In this document: positions 14,281 through 21,490 of the stretch, piece by piece
How the letters are laid out: each line of letters opens with the position of its first letter
Numbering within the stretch: the first letter of the stretch is position 1
Assembly: GCA_017450925.1 (NCBI GenBank)
Contig: JAFSSS010000059.1
Span: 1 to 37,444 of the forward strand
DNA: 37,444 nucleotides
Direction: 5' to 3'
Origin: Ruminococcus sp.
GTDB taxonomy: Bacteria; Bacillota; Clostridia; Oscillospirales; Ruminococcaceae
Translations under genes and position numbers: made by a program
Notes under the pieces: model-generated
The model's input: the letters and a program-made list of their open reading frames with translations, nothing else
Database searches by the model: none
Told to the model about the DNA's origin: nothing

Positions 14281-15090
14281 ATGAAATACTATCTTTACAA
14301 CCCAAAGTCCAACAACGGGATAAAGGCTGACATTCCCGGAGCAAGACTTACCGATGCAAGCCGGCTCAACTACAGGGATTTCTTTTCCGGCCTTGCCCCG
14401 GAGGATGAAGTCGTCCTCGTGGGCGGCGACGGGACTATAAACTATTTTATCAACCACGCCGACCTGTCCTCCTTGAAAAACAAGGTCTATATCTACGGCA
14501 ACGGCAGCGGGAACGACTTCCTGCACGACATCGGTGAGGATGCGGGCAAGGAGGTTCTGCTCAATCCCTATCTGACAAATCTTCCCACTGTCACCGTCAA
14601 GGGGAAGACCTATAAATTCATCAACAACATGGGCTTCGGCATCGACGGCTACTGCTGTGAGGAGGCGGATAAGCTCCGCGCCAAAGCGCCCGCGAAGAAG
14701 ATAAACTATGCGGCTATCGCGGTAAAGGGGCTGCTGTGGAAATTCAGTCCGAGAAAGGCTCTCGTAGAGGTGGACGGGGTCAGATACAGGTTTGACAACG
14801 TATGGATGGCTCCCGCCATGAAGGGCCGCTATTACGGCGGCGGGATGATGTCGGCGCCGAACCAGGACAGATGCTCCGACAAGCTAACGCTGGTGATAAC
14901 GACCTGCCCTTCAAGGCTGAAGCTGCTGAAGGTGTTCCCCACCTTCTTTGAGGGCAATCACGTCAGCCACAAGGATATGGTGAAGATCTTCACCGGCAGA
15001 AGGATCAGAGTGAAGTTCTCGCGTCCCTGCGCCGCGATGTTCGACGGAGAAACGGTGCTTAACGTTACGGAGTACAAGGCTGAACTGTGA
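14281..15090 (+). CDS. Diacylglycerol kinase catalytic-domain (lipid kinase) family protein
   Basis: This 269-residue protein has the DAGK catalytic-domain pattern. It starts YYLYNPKSNNG, and the nucleotide-binding motif GGDGTINYFIN lies at 48-58, followed by IYGNGSGNDFLHDIG (the conserved GTxND-like loop) and NNMGFGIDGYCCEEAD. The C-terminal half has the usual beta-sandwich, with NVWMAPAMKGRYYGGGM and a final AMFDGE segment matching the conserved DGE motif. Family members phosphorylate diacylglycerol or related lipids at the membrane; the exact substrate is unknown. AAAAGGAG lies 8 bases before the ATG. It stands alone with its own promoter. Confidence 0.9.
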   Translation: MKYYLYNPKSNNGIKADIPGARLTDASRLNYRDFFSGLAPEDEVVLVGGDGTINYFINHADLSSLKNKVYIYGNGSGNDFLHDIGEDAGKEVLLNPYLTNLPTVTVKGKTYKFINNMGFGIDGYCCEEADKLRAKAPAKKINYAAIAVKGLLWKFSPRKALVEVDGVRYRFDNVWMAPAMKGRYYGGGMMSAPNQDRCSDKLTLVITTCPSRLKLLKVFPTFFEGNHVSHKDMVKIFTGRRIRVKFSRPCAAMFDGETVLNVTEYKAEL

Positions 15091-15145
15091 GCGCGGCGGC
15101 GCACACAAAGCAGCAAATATCAAGAAGCCCTTCACCGCCGCGCGC

Positions 15146-15766
15146 TCATTTCTCGGGGGTCAGAAGCTTCAGCAGGTTTTCTATCTGATAGGACTTGTGA
15201 AGCCCCGTCTTGCACCAGACCGCGAAATGCTCGCAGTTGTTGAACACAAGATCATAGTCCCGCTCAAAGCTATGCTCGTTGGCACCGATAACGCTCTTCG
15301 CCCGGGCGACTGTTTCCTCGGGGGTGTAAATGTGGGTCACAGCCGGGTCATCGGGTTCGGACAAAGCGTCATCTATCGCATCTTTGACGACCCTTGCCCC
15401 CACCTCATGCAGCGGCGTCAGCACCGAGGGAGAGCCGTGGGCTTTCTTCTCCGGGCGCTTTCCGAGCCGTGAAAAGTCCAGCAGGAAAAAGTCCCGCTGA
15501 CCGTCAAGGAAATCGCTCATAGGTGCCTCGCGCACCTCGGCAAGGCCGAAGTCGCCCTCTGCCGCTGCAAAGTGGATCACCCGCTTATTGCCGATATAGA
15601 CCGCATAATGCTCATAGCCGGCGGGGCGGGTTATCCCCAGAATATCTCCCGGGGCGAGCCCCTCGGCGGGGTCGGTGCCGTATGCTCCCACAGCCGGGTC
15701 ATAGCCCCCCATTTCACGAAGCTTGGGTTCGATATTGCTCTGTATTATCTTCCAAAGTCTGCCCAC
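15146..15766 (-). CDS. LRAT-domain (NlpC/P60-like thiol transferase) protein
   Basis: This protein of about 206 residues carries an LRAT-type domain: LAPGDILGITRPAGYEHYAVYIG contains the first His, IHFAAAEG another, and FNNCEHFAVWC the Cys-containing NCEHF motif near the C-terminus. Eukaryotic LRAT proteins are acyltransferases and phospholipases; bacterial members are largely unstudied but belong to the permuted NlpC/P60 fold. No signal peptide is seen. An ATG at 15787 is in frame but lacks a ribosome binding site. GGGAGGAG lies 9 bases before the GTG at 15766, so that start is preferred. A 164-bp palindromic repeat lies just upstream. Confidence 0.8.
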   Translation of the reverse strand: MGRLWKIIQSNIEPKLREMGGYDPAVGAYGTDPAEGLAPGDILGITRPAGYEHYAVYIGNKRVIHFAAAEGDFGLAEVREAPMSDFLDGQRDFFLLDFSRLGKRPEKKAHGSPSVLTPLHEVGARVVKDAIDDALSEPDDPAVTHIYTPEETVARAKSVIGANEHSFERDYDLVFNNCEHFAVWCKTGLHKSYQIENLLKLLTPEK

Positions 15767-15828
15767 TGAAATCAACTCCTCCCGCATACTGTCAATGCTC
15801 GGTCATGTGTTACTGCAAACAACAGCTT

Positions 15829-15992
15829 GTTAGTTGATAATAAAAGGAGCGCCCGTTGGGCGCGATATGTCCTTTCGGACACCGCAGATTGTTCTGACAA
15901 TGCACAAATGCTCTCTTTGCTCACTCTCTGCAGCGCCCGAATGGGCATTCGTGCGCCAAAGGCGCTCCTTTCATTATCCATTATCAACTAAC
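15829..15992. mobile_element. 164-bp palindromic repeat element (MITE-like)
   Basis: The outer arms match as an inverted repeat: GTTAGTTGATAAT plus AAAGGAGCGCC at the left, and the complement at the right with eight extra bases (GGATAATG) inserted. Inside are smaller hairpins: GCGCCC-GTT-GGGCGC, TGTCC-TTTC-GGACA and GAATG-GG-CATTC. No coding frame is present. It lies between the DUF1349 stop and the LRAT gene start on the minus strand. It looks like a non-autonomous element or an extragenic palindromic repeat; no target duplication is evident. Confidence 0.65.
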
Positions 15993-16001
15993 AGGTCGTT
16001 T

Positions 16002-16601
16002 TTATTCATCCGGCGGCTGACCGTCGTGGGCTTTCCAAAGGCATTCAGTCAGCGACATATCGGTGAACACCGCTCTGAAGCTGGACTCCTCCGGGCTGCA
16101 GGCATAGATGCCGAAGCGTATCCTGCCGCCGCCCTCCCACATATGACATATCCGCATCTGCGAGAAGCTCTTGCCGTCCCGGGAGCATTCGATGCAGTAA
16201 TCGTCCTCCCGGCGGCTGAAGCGGTACCACATGGTCTTGACATCCGCAGGCAGGACTGCGGTCGCCCAGTCGGAATAACCGTGGTTGGTCACCACCGAGC
16301 CCAGATGCCCGAACTCCTCGTTTTCATATTCCACCGATGCCTTCAGCCAGTTTTCGGAGTCAAGATACATAACTATCCCGCACTGGTCGAAGCGCCGGCA
16401 GCTTTCGCTGAAATCGGTCTTTACCGTAAAGGAGAAGAATTTCTCGTCGGTCTCGGTCTGAAAGACCGGGGCGCTGTCGTTGCGGAAATGATAGTAGGTG
16501 CGCTGCCAAAGATCGGTGTGTGGCTCTGTTACGATCTCGATGCGGTCATCCTCCACTGTGTATTCCTTCGGCTCTCTTATCCATTTCATGTCCTTTATCA
16601 T
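16002..16601 (-). CDS. DUF1349 domain protein (concanavalin-like fold)
   Basis: This 199-residue protein has DUF1349 features: an N-terminal W...EP..Y segment, TDLWQRTYYHF, FDQCGIVMYLDSENWLKASVEYE, GYSDWAT, MWYRFSRREDDYCIECSRDGKSFSQMR and a GIYACSPE ending. Members have a concanavalin-like beta-sandwich and are often linked to carbohydrate handling, though activity is not established. No signal peptide is present. GGTGAG lies 8 bases before the ATG. It is separated from the SpoIIE gene by about 30 bases on the same strand and could be co-transcribed with it. Confidence 0.85.
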   Translation of the reverse strand: MIKDMKWIREPKEYTVEDDRIEIVTEPHTDLWQRTYYHFRNDSAPVFQTETDEKFFSFTVKTDFSESCRRFDQCGIVMYLDSENWLKASVEYENEEFGHLGSVVTNHGYSDWATAVLPADVKTMWYRFSRREDDYCIECSRDGKSFSQMRICHMWEGGGRIRFGIYACSPEESSFRAVFTDMSLTECLWKAHDGQPPDE

Positions 16602-16634
16602 TTTGCCCGCTCACCTTCGCTCCTGTGTTTTATA

Positions 16635-18290
16635 TCAGTTATCAAACAGCTTCATTACAAGCATTGTCATATCATCGAACTGCTCTGCGTCGCCAACGAA
16701 GTCATCGACTGCTTTCTTGACATTTGCGATAAGCGTTCTCGGGTCGGCAGAGGCATTGCTGTTCAGCGCCTCAAGCAGCCTGCCTGTGCCGAAGGCTTCA
16801 TCCTTGACGTTTATCGCCTCGGGAATGCCGTCGGTATAAAGGAACAGAGCAGCACCCTTTTCAAGCTTGAATTCATGCTCTTGATAGGTCATGCCCTCAA
16901 GGCCGCCCAAGACGAAATCATGCCGGGTCTTCAGCAGCTCAAACTCCCCGCCTGCATTTCTTAGAACGGGGTATTCATGCCCTGCATTTGCAGAAACCAC
17001 CCTTCCCGTGGACATCTCGAGAACACCTATCCAAAGTGTGACAAACACCTCGTCATCGTTGTTCTGACAGATAAGGTCGTTGGTAAGCTCCAGCACCCTT
17101 GCGGGCGAATTTCCTTGAACAGCGAAGTTGTTTATGATGATCTTCGACATCATCATATAAAGCGCTGCCGGAACGCCCTTGCCGGAAACATCTCCCATGA
17201 CCATGCAGAGGTGGTCGTCGTCTATCAGGAAGAAGTCGTAGAAGTCACCTCCGACCTCCTTGGCGGGGGTCATGGTGGCGTAGATGTCAAAATCCGACCG
17301 CCCGGGGAATGCGGGGAATATGTTCGGCAGCATATCCGCCTGTATCTTCCTTGCCAGCTCCAGCTCTGTGCCGATGCGTTCTCTCTCGGCAGTCACTGTT
17401 TTAAGGTTTATCATATAGGATGACACGCCCTCGGCAAGGCTTCTCACATTATCTGCCAGCAGCTTCAGCTCGCCCTTGCTCTTTACCTCCGGATCCTTGA
17501 ACACAAGCTTCTCCGGCTCGGTGCCGCTCTGCATCTGCCTGACAAACTGATCGCTGCTCTCGGCTATCCTTTCAACAGGGCCGATCAGATATCTGCGGGT
17601 GTTCAGCAGATAAATGATAACTATCAGCGCCGTCAGCACAGAGGCCGTCAGTATCACCATGCGGATATACCGATGAACTCCGCTGTTTATACGGTTGATA
17701 TCGATCTCAACGCAGATAAGGCCTGCCGGCTTCCCGCTGCTGTCAAACATAACGCGGTAGCCGTTGAGCATATGGCCGTACCACTCGGAATAGCCCTCAA
17801 GAGTACCGTTTTCACGTTTTCCGTCGGCAACTGCACGGCGCAGTATCTCCAGCGTTTCCTCTTCAAAGGCGCCCTCCTCAACGGGTGCGCCCATATAGGT
17901 GTAGATTTCAGAGAGGGGCTTTCCGCTGTTCAGTTCTTCCCTTGTCTTTGCATTTATCGCATAGCAAAGGCCGTCAAGCCTGTCAGTGTCCTCGAAATAC
18001 ATTGCATAGAGATACTCTATATCAGAGCTGTCCTTGATCTCGTTGAGATCGGCTCTAAGCTTTTCGTAATCCTCCGGCATGGAGCGCTGTGCTATCATAT
18101 CGCCGAAGGAATACTTTTCTGCCGTACGGTAGGAATACTCCAGCACTGTCTCCGTATAATCGACATACCTTTCCATAACGCTGTCGTGATAGAGCTTATA
18201 GCCTATCACGGCGATCGCCGCGGTAAGTATCCCCATAAAGACCACGGTTGTGATCGCGGTCTTGACTTTTATGCTTGTTCCTTTTTTCAT
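16635..18290 (-). CDS. Membrane-bound SpoIIE/PP2C-type serine phosphatase
   Basis: This 551-residue protein has membrane helices at about 12-33 and 207-228 enclosing an extracellular sensor region, then a HAMP-like segment (about 230-285), a linker helix and a SpoIIE/RsbU-type PP2C domain (about 310-551). Metal-binding motifs are visible: EVGGDFYDFF, GDVSGKG and the C-terminal DDMTMLV. Such phosphatases dephosphorylate STAS-domain anti-sigma antagonists in partner-switching pathways. The gene directly follows a STAS gene on the same strand (33-base gap), so that protein is its likely substrate. The matching anti-sigma kinase and sigma factor are not in the window. Confidence 0.92.
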   Translation of the reverse strand: MKKGTSIKVKTAITTVVFMGILTAAIAVIGYKLYHDSVMERYVDYTETVLEYSYRTAEKYSFGDMIAQRSMPEDYEKLRADLNEIKDSSDIEYLYAMYFEDTDRLDGLCYAINAKTREELNSGKPLSEIYTYMGAPVEEGAFEEETLEILRRAVADGKRENGTLEGYSEWYGHMLNGYRVMFDSSGKPAGLICVEIDINRINSGVHRYIRMVILTASVLTALIVIIYLLNTRRYLIGPVERIAESSDQFVRQMQSGTEPEKLVFKDPEVKSKGELKLLADNVRSLAEGVSSYMINLKTVTAERERIGTELELARKIQADMLPNIFPAFPGRSDFDIYATMTPAKEVGGDFYDFFLIDDDHLCMVMGDVSGKGVPAALYMMMSKIIINNFAVQGNSPARVLELTNDLICQNNDDEVFVTLWIGVLEMSTGRVVSANAGHEYPVLRNAGGEFELLKTRHDFVLGGLEGMTYQEHEFKLEKGAALFLYTDGIPEAINVKDEAFGTGRLLEALNSNASADPRTLIANVKKAVDDFVGDAEQFDDMTMLVMKLFDN

Positions 18291-18323
18291 AGTCTAAGCC
18301 TGTTCCTCTAATATCAGACCCTG

Positions 18324-18620
18324 TCAGCCGAAGGACAGGATGTTGCAGAAGCCTGTTACTCTGAAGACCTCCATAACGTCCTCTTGAACATTGACGATAC
18401 TGATGCCGCCCCTTCTGCCCATTGCCTTATGAGCAGTCAGCAGGGCTCTTAGTCCCGCAGAGGAGATATATTCCGTTCTTCCAAGGTCAAGTATCACTTT
18501 ATTATAGGTCTCGCAGCCCGCCAGCAGCTCGTCCTTCAGCCTTTCGGAAGCAGAGGTGTCGATCCTGCCGATAAGTGACATTGTCATTGTCTTTCCGCTG
18601 GTATTCTTTTCGATCTCCAT
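18324..18620 (-). CDS. STAS-domain anti-sigma factor antagonist
   Basis: This 98-residue protein spans one STAS domain like SpoIIAA/RsbV: an N-terminal strand TMTMSLIGRID, LDLGRTEYISSAGLRALL holding the phospho-acceptor Ser (probably Ser54), and a final GGISIVNVQEDVMEVFRVTGF segment. When dephosphorylated, such proteins bind and inhibit an anti-sigma kinase. It is the first gene of a two-gene unit with the SpoIIE-type phosphatase. The promoter is at 18687-18716, and AAAGGA lies about 11 bases before the ATG. Confidence 0.93.
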   Translation of the reverse strand: MEIEKNTSGKTMTMSLIGRIDTSASERLKDELLAGCETYNKVILDLGRTEYISSAGLRALLTAHKAMGRRGGISIVNVQEDVMEVFRVTGFCNILSFG

Positions 18621-18686
18621 AAGCCGCAGTCCTTTCTTGTATAAAGCTCAATTCAGCACACTGTTCAGTTTGCACTGCCTTATTTT

Positions 18687-18716
18687 ATTATAGCATATCC
18701 GTTATATCCCTGTCAA
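18687..18716 (-). promoter_or_regulatory. Promoter of the STAS-SpoIIE unit
   Basis: On the minus strand TTGACA (18711-18716), 18 bases, TATAAT (18687-18692), with ATGC before the -10. Confidence 0.85.
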
Positions 18717-18836
18717 CAAAAAACAAGGTGTTTTTAACAGGCTGCAGGCAGCAGATAACAGCCGGCAATTGCAGGAGCGATACAGCCGGATGCTCACTCC
18801 CGTCAGCCCTTTGACACGGGCGCTGTGCAGCACATT

Positions 18837-19286
18837 CTATGCCCCGAACAGTCCCTTGAAGAAATCGCTTATCCTCTTGCCGGTGGAGTAGGCATTAATG
18901 GCCTTTGGCAGGAATATGCTAAGAAAGACGGTCAGCGCAGCAGTGAGGATGACAGAGATCACCAGGGACACCACCAGCCGGCGCTTGCTGTGTATCTGCT
19001 TGCTTTTGAGCCCGACGATCGAGATCACCAGTCCCACCGGCGGTAAAAAGAAGGCAAACACCAGCGCAAGGGTCACCAGCAGTCTGCCGGCGGAGTCCTG
19101 CTCTGCTGCCTGCACCGGGGGTGCTGTCAGTGCGGGAGCGCCGCAGTTAAGGCAGGCCGCCGCTCCGAAGGGGACTATCCTCCCGCATTCGGTACAGAAG
19201 GCTCCCACCGGCGCACCGCAGCCGGGGCAGACCGCAGCCGTATCACTCAAGCCGCAGCCGCATTCGCTGCATATACGTTGATACAT
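18837..19286 (-). CDS. Double zinc-ribbon membrane protein
   Basis: This 149-residue protein opens with two zinc ribbons (CSECGCG...CPGCGAP and CTECGR...CLNCGAP, about 5-50). A short Pro/Ala linker and two membrane helices follow (about 68-90 and 103-127), with a short C-terminal tail. The gene lies 14 bases downstream of another zinc-ribbon membrane protein gene on the same strand, so the two are probably co-transcribed from the promoter at 20010-20038. No function is known; zinc-ribbon/TM proteins of this layout are frequent and unstudied in Clostridia. Confidence 0.85.
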   Translation of the reverse strand: MYQRICSECGCGLSDTAAVCPGCGAPVGAFCTECGRIVPFGAAACLNCGAPALTAPPVQAAEQDSAGRLLVTLALVFAFFLPPVGLVISIVGLKSKQIHSKRRLVVSLVISVILTAALTVFLSIFLPKAINAYSTGKRISDFFKGLFGA

Positions 19287-19300
19287 CTCAATTACCTCAC

Positions 19301-19969
19301 TTATGAATACTTGCGGTCTCTTAGCTCAATGCCCTTGATCCTGTCGAAAAGCCCGCCGACAGCCGTATTGCGTTTGAGGGTGTAGGACACCGTCATGTCA
19401 TCGCTTACGGTCTCGTTCAGAGTAAGGGTGTAAACATCATTATCCGGATCCTTATTGTTTTTGAAGGTTATGGTATGGATCCCCTGCTCCATTCGGAAGG
19501 TCATTTCATAGTCATTATCATCGTCAACAGTGGCAATGAATTCATCGTCGATGTAGAATTCCACCAAATACTTTGCAACAATGGTGTTCTTTTCCACCTT
19601 GATCTTGAAGGTGACGTTCTTCTCCTGCGCAGACTGACCGCCGCCTTGAGCGGACTGACTTTTGTCAAAGACGAGAGTGCTGTTGACGGGGCTGCCGTTG
19701 TTTCCCGCCTTGGCGGGGCCGCTGTCCTTGAAAAGAAGTATTACCGCCAGCACTATACCGACAACTGCCAGAGCAGCAACGGCTATTATAAGCGGAGCCT
19801 TGCTCCCCGTCTTGGCGGGAGCAGCGCTCGCAGCGGGAGCAGCCGCAGCGGGAGCAGCCGCAGCGGGAGCAGCGGTCTGCGCAGCGGGGCCGGGAGCGCC
19901 GCAGTGCGGACATCTCAAAGCCTTATCGCTTATCTGTCCTCCGCAATGGTTACAGTACATAAGTGCCAT
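19301..19969 (-). CDS. Zinc-ribbon single-pass membrane protein with extracytoplasmic beta domain
   Basis: This 222-residue protein has an N-terminal zinc ribbon (CNHCGGQI...CPHCGAP, about 5-25), an Ala/Pro-rich linker of repeated PAAAA units (about 27-55), one membrane helix (about 59-82) and a C-terminal domain of about 130 residues. That domain has alternating strands (VTFKIKVEKN, KYLVEFYIDDEFIATVDDDNDY, IHTITFKNN) resembling a beta-sandwich. The zinc ribbon is probably cytoplasmic and the beta domain outside. GGAGGAAC lies 7 bases before the ATG. It is first in a two-gene unit with 18837-19286. No function can be assigned. Confidence 0.85.
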   Translation of the reverse strand: MALMYCNHCGGQISDKALRCPHCGAPGPAAQTAAPAAAAPAAAAPAASAAPAKTGSKAPLIIAVAALAVVGIVLAVILLFKDSGPAKAGNNGSPVNSTLVFDKSQSAQGGGQSAQEKNVTFKIKVEKNTIVAKYLVEFYIDDEFIATVDDDNDYEMTFRMEQGIHTITFKNNKDPDNDVYTLTLNETVSDDMTVSYTLKRNTAVGGLFDRIKGIELRDRKYS

Positions 19970-20009
19970 ATATGTTCCTCCGATGTGTTATTTTAGTATC
20001 TTCGCATTA

Positions 20010-20038
20010 ATTATACATTATTCCCTGCAGATTGTCAA
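20010..20038 (-). promoter_or_regulatory. Promoter of the zinc-ribbon pair
   Basis: On the minus strand TTGACA (20033-20038), 17 bases, TATAAT (20010-20015). Confidence 0.9.
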
Positions 20039-20121
20039 CATCGTGCCGCCACGGCTGCGGGCAGTTTTCCCTCCGGCAGCACAGTGCGCAGCAGCAGCTC
20101 CGACCGGCTCGGGCGCACTGC

Positions 20122-20406
20122 TTATGATCGTTTTGCACTGAAGAATGACATCGCCGCACCCTTTTTCGGTGCGGCGGTCGTGTGATATGTCTGCTGGCCG
20201 TCAGCGGCAGACGGCTTGCGGCTGACCCTCGGCAGGGTGACGGCAAAGGTTATCCTTCCCTCTGAATACGAGGCGCTTATGCTGCCCTTAAACAGCGAAA
20301 CTATCTCCTGCGCGGTGGAGAGGCCAATGCCGAAGCCCTTGAGCTTCAGAAACGCGGCCTCTGCGCCGGCGATCTGTTCCTCGTCCTCTGCTATAAGTAC
20401 TCTCAT
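20122..20406 (-). pseudogene. Deletion fusion of response-regulator start with histidine-kinase end
   Basis: The frame starts MRVLIAEDEEQI, the first strand and acidic cluster of a response-regulator receiver domain. It then switches within ten residues to GFGIGLSTAQEIV...GSISASYSEGRITFAVTLP, the G2 box and last strands of a histidine-kinase ATPase domain. Everything between is missing: the receiver's phospho-Asp, its output domain, and the kinase's membrane, H-box and N-box parts. The frame then runs on through a CGCCGCACC/GGTGCGGCG hairpin (20152-20176) that looks like the old terminator. Its ATG overlaps the stop of the truncated synthetase gene (ATGA), preserving the old operon junction. 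Confidence 0.8.
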
Positions 20407-20810
20407 TGTCTACCTCCCGAAGTGCTGTCAATCATATTTCTTATCGCCTGCATACTAAGGTCACTGGATGCAAGCTCATCGGCACAGCGTTTGAGTTCAG
20501 AGGTTATCAGCTCAAGATTTACCCCTGTCAGATCCTTTTTGTACTTGACCCTATGCTCAACCGCCGCCCATGTATCCATTGCAACGGTGCGGAGCTGTAT
20601 CTCTGCAAAATAATGCCCCGGTGTGCTGCCGGAAACGTCCTCGTAGGGCGTTTCGACAGTCAGTATCATATGATAGCTGCGATAGCCGTTGGGCTTTACA
20701 TTTTTGATATAGTCCTTTTCACTGACGATGTCAAGCTGCGGCAGCGATGAAAGCAGCAGCGCCGAAAGCCTCGCGGCAGAGGATGTTATAACAGCCTCCT
20801 GCACATCCAA
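20403..20810 (-). pseudogene. N-terminally truncated RelA/SpoT-domain small alarmone synthetase
   Basis: The remaining 135 codons carry the C-terminal half of a (p)ppGpp synthetase domain: SEKDYIKNVKPNGYRSYH, then AEIQLRTVAMDTWAAVEHRVKYK. Full small alarmone synthetases are about 210-260 residues. The N-terminal part with the first conserved block (substrate-binding basic residues and the Asp of the DIAG-like motif) is absent. The frame closes at a TGA just upstream, and only a TTG without a suitable ribosome binding site is available as start. It overlaps the response-regulator remnant by four bases. I infer an inactive relic of a synthetase/response-regulator/kinase operon. Confidence 0.75.
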
Positions 20811-20884
20811 CGTATTAGTCTGCGATCAAGACGACTTGAACTGGTCGCCTCTCACGCCGATAGAAAACAATTGACAGCATTACA

Positions 20885-20923
20885 GACCGCAGCCCGACTG
20901 ATCTCGGCTGCGGTCTTGTTTTA
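20885..20923 (+). terminator. Orphan intrinsic terminator
   Basis: GACCGCAGCC pairs with GGCTGCGGTC and is followed by TTGTTTTA. No plus-strand gene now lies upstream, so it may belong to a lost gene or block read-through from the decayed operon region. Confidence 0.7.
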
Positions 20924-21003
20924 TATACTGCATTTGAGACTGTTATCATGCACAATATCTGCCGGAGAAATTTGTGCAGCTCTACAAAATGCGGCGGAAC
21001 GTC

Positions 21004-21032
21004 TTGACAATCCGGCGGTATGGGTATATACT
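21004..21032 (+). promoter_or_regulatory. Promoter of the GntR-ABC operon
   Basis: TTGACA (21004-21009), 17 bases, TATACT (21027-21032). The operator begins at the next base. Confidence 0.88.
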
Positions 21033-21063
21033 CTAACTGTACTACTACAGATAGTACAGTTAG
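21033..21063 (+). promoter_or_regulatory. Operator: 12-bp inverted repeat and GTAC cluster
   Basis: CTAACTGTACTA and TAGTACAGTTAG form perfect 12-bp arms around a 7-base spacer, placed across the expected transcription start. Four more GTAC units follow up to about 21094. YtrA-type GntR repressors usually bind such sites in their own promoter, so autoregulation by the next gene is likely. Confidence 0.8.
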
Positions 21064-21118
21064 TACACAGTACAGGTACCGTACAAAAGGGAGAGACAAA
21101 AGAAAGCGAGGTATGCAG

Positions 21119-21490
21119 ATGATAACCATTGATCCTGCCGACAAGCTGCCGATATTCGAGCAGATATGCCGGAGCGTCTGCCGCGATATTAACGGCGGGC
21201 TGCTGGGTGAAAACGACAAGCTGCCCTCGGCAAGGGAGCTGGCAAAGCTGCTGGCGCTCAATCCCAACACGGTAGCCAAGGCCTACAGCCAGCTTGAACG
21301 GGACGGGATAATCTATTCTGTGCAGGGCAAGGGCTGCTTTGTAGCGGCACATGAAGGCAAGGCCGGAGAAAAGCTGACGGAGAGCTTCAGAAAAGCAGTC
21401 AGCGAGGCTCTGAACTCCGGGGCGACCGCGCAGGAGCTTATAGCTATCGTGAATGAAATAAGCGGCTTGCGTTCAAGGAAAGGGGAATGA
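21119..21490 (+). CDS. GntR family regulator, YtrA subfamily
   Basis: This protein of about 123 residues has an N-terminal winged HTH of the GntR family (PIFEQICRSVCRDINGG, LPSARELAKLLALNPNTVAKAY, ERDGIIYSVQGKGCFVA) and a short C-terminal helix pair. This is the hallmark of the YtrA subfamily, whose genes precede ABC transporters. It probably represses its own operon through the inverted repeat at 21033-21063. ATGs at 21113 and 21119 are both in frame; GCGAGG is spaced 7 bases before the latter. The stop overlaps the ATPase start (ATGA), showing translational coupling. Confidence 0.9.
   Translation: MITIDPADKLPIFEQICRSVCRDINGGLLGENDKLPSARELAKLLALNPNTVAKAYSQLERDGIIYSVQGKGCFVAAHEGKAGEKLTESFRKAVSEALNSGATAQELIAIVNEISGLRSRKGE

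Noticed and set aside
20820-20870. tRNA-like T-loop motif (GTTCAAGTC on the minus strand)
   Set aside because: The flanking bases do not form a 5-bp T-stem, and no acceptor or anticodon arm can be placed. TCAAG/CTTGA there is just a small hairpin.
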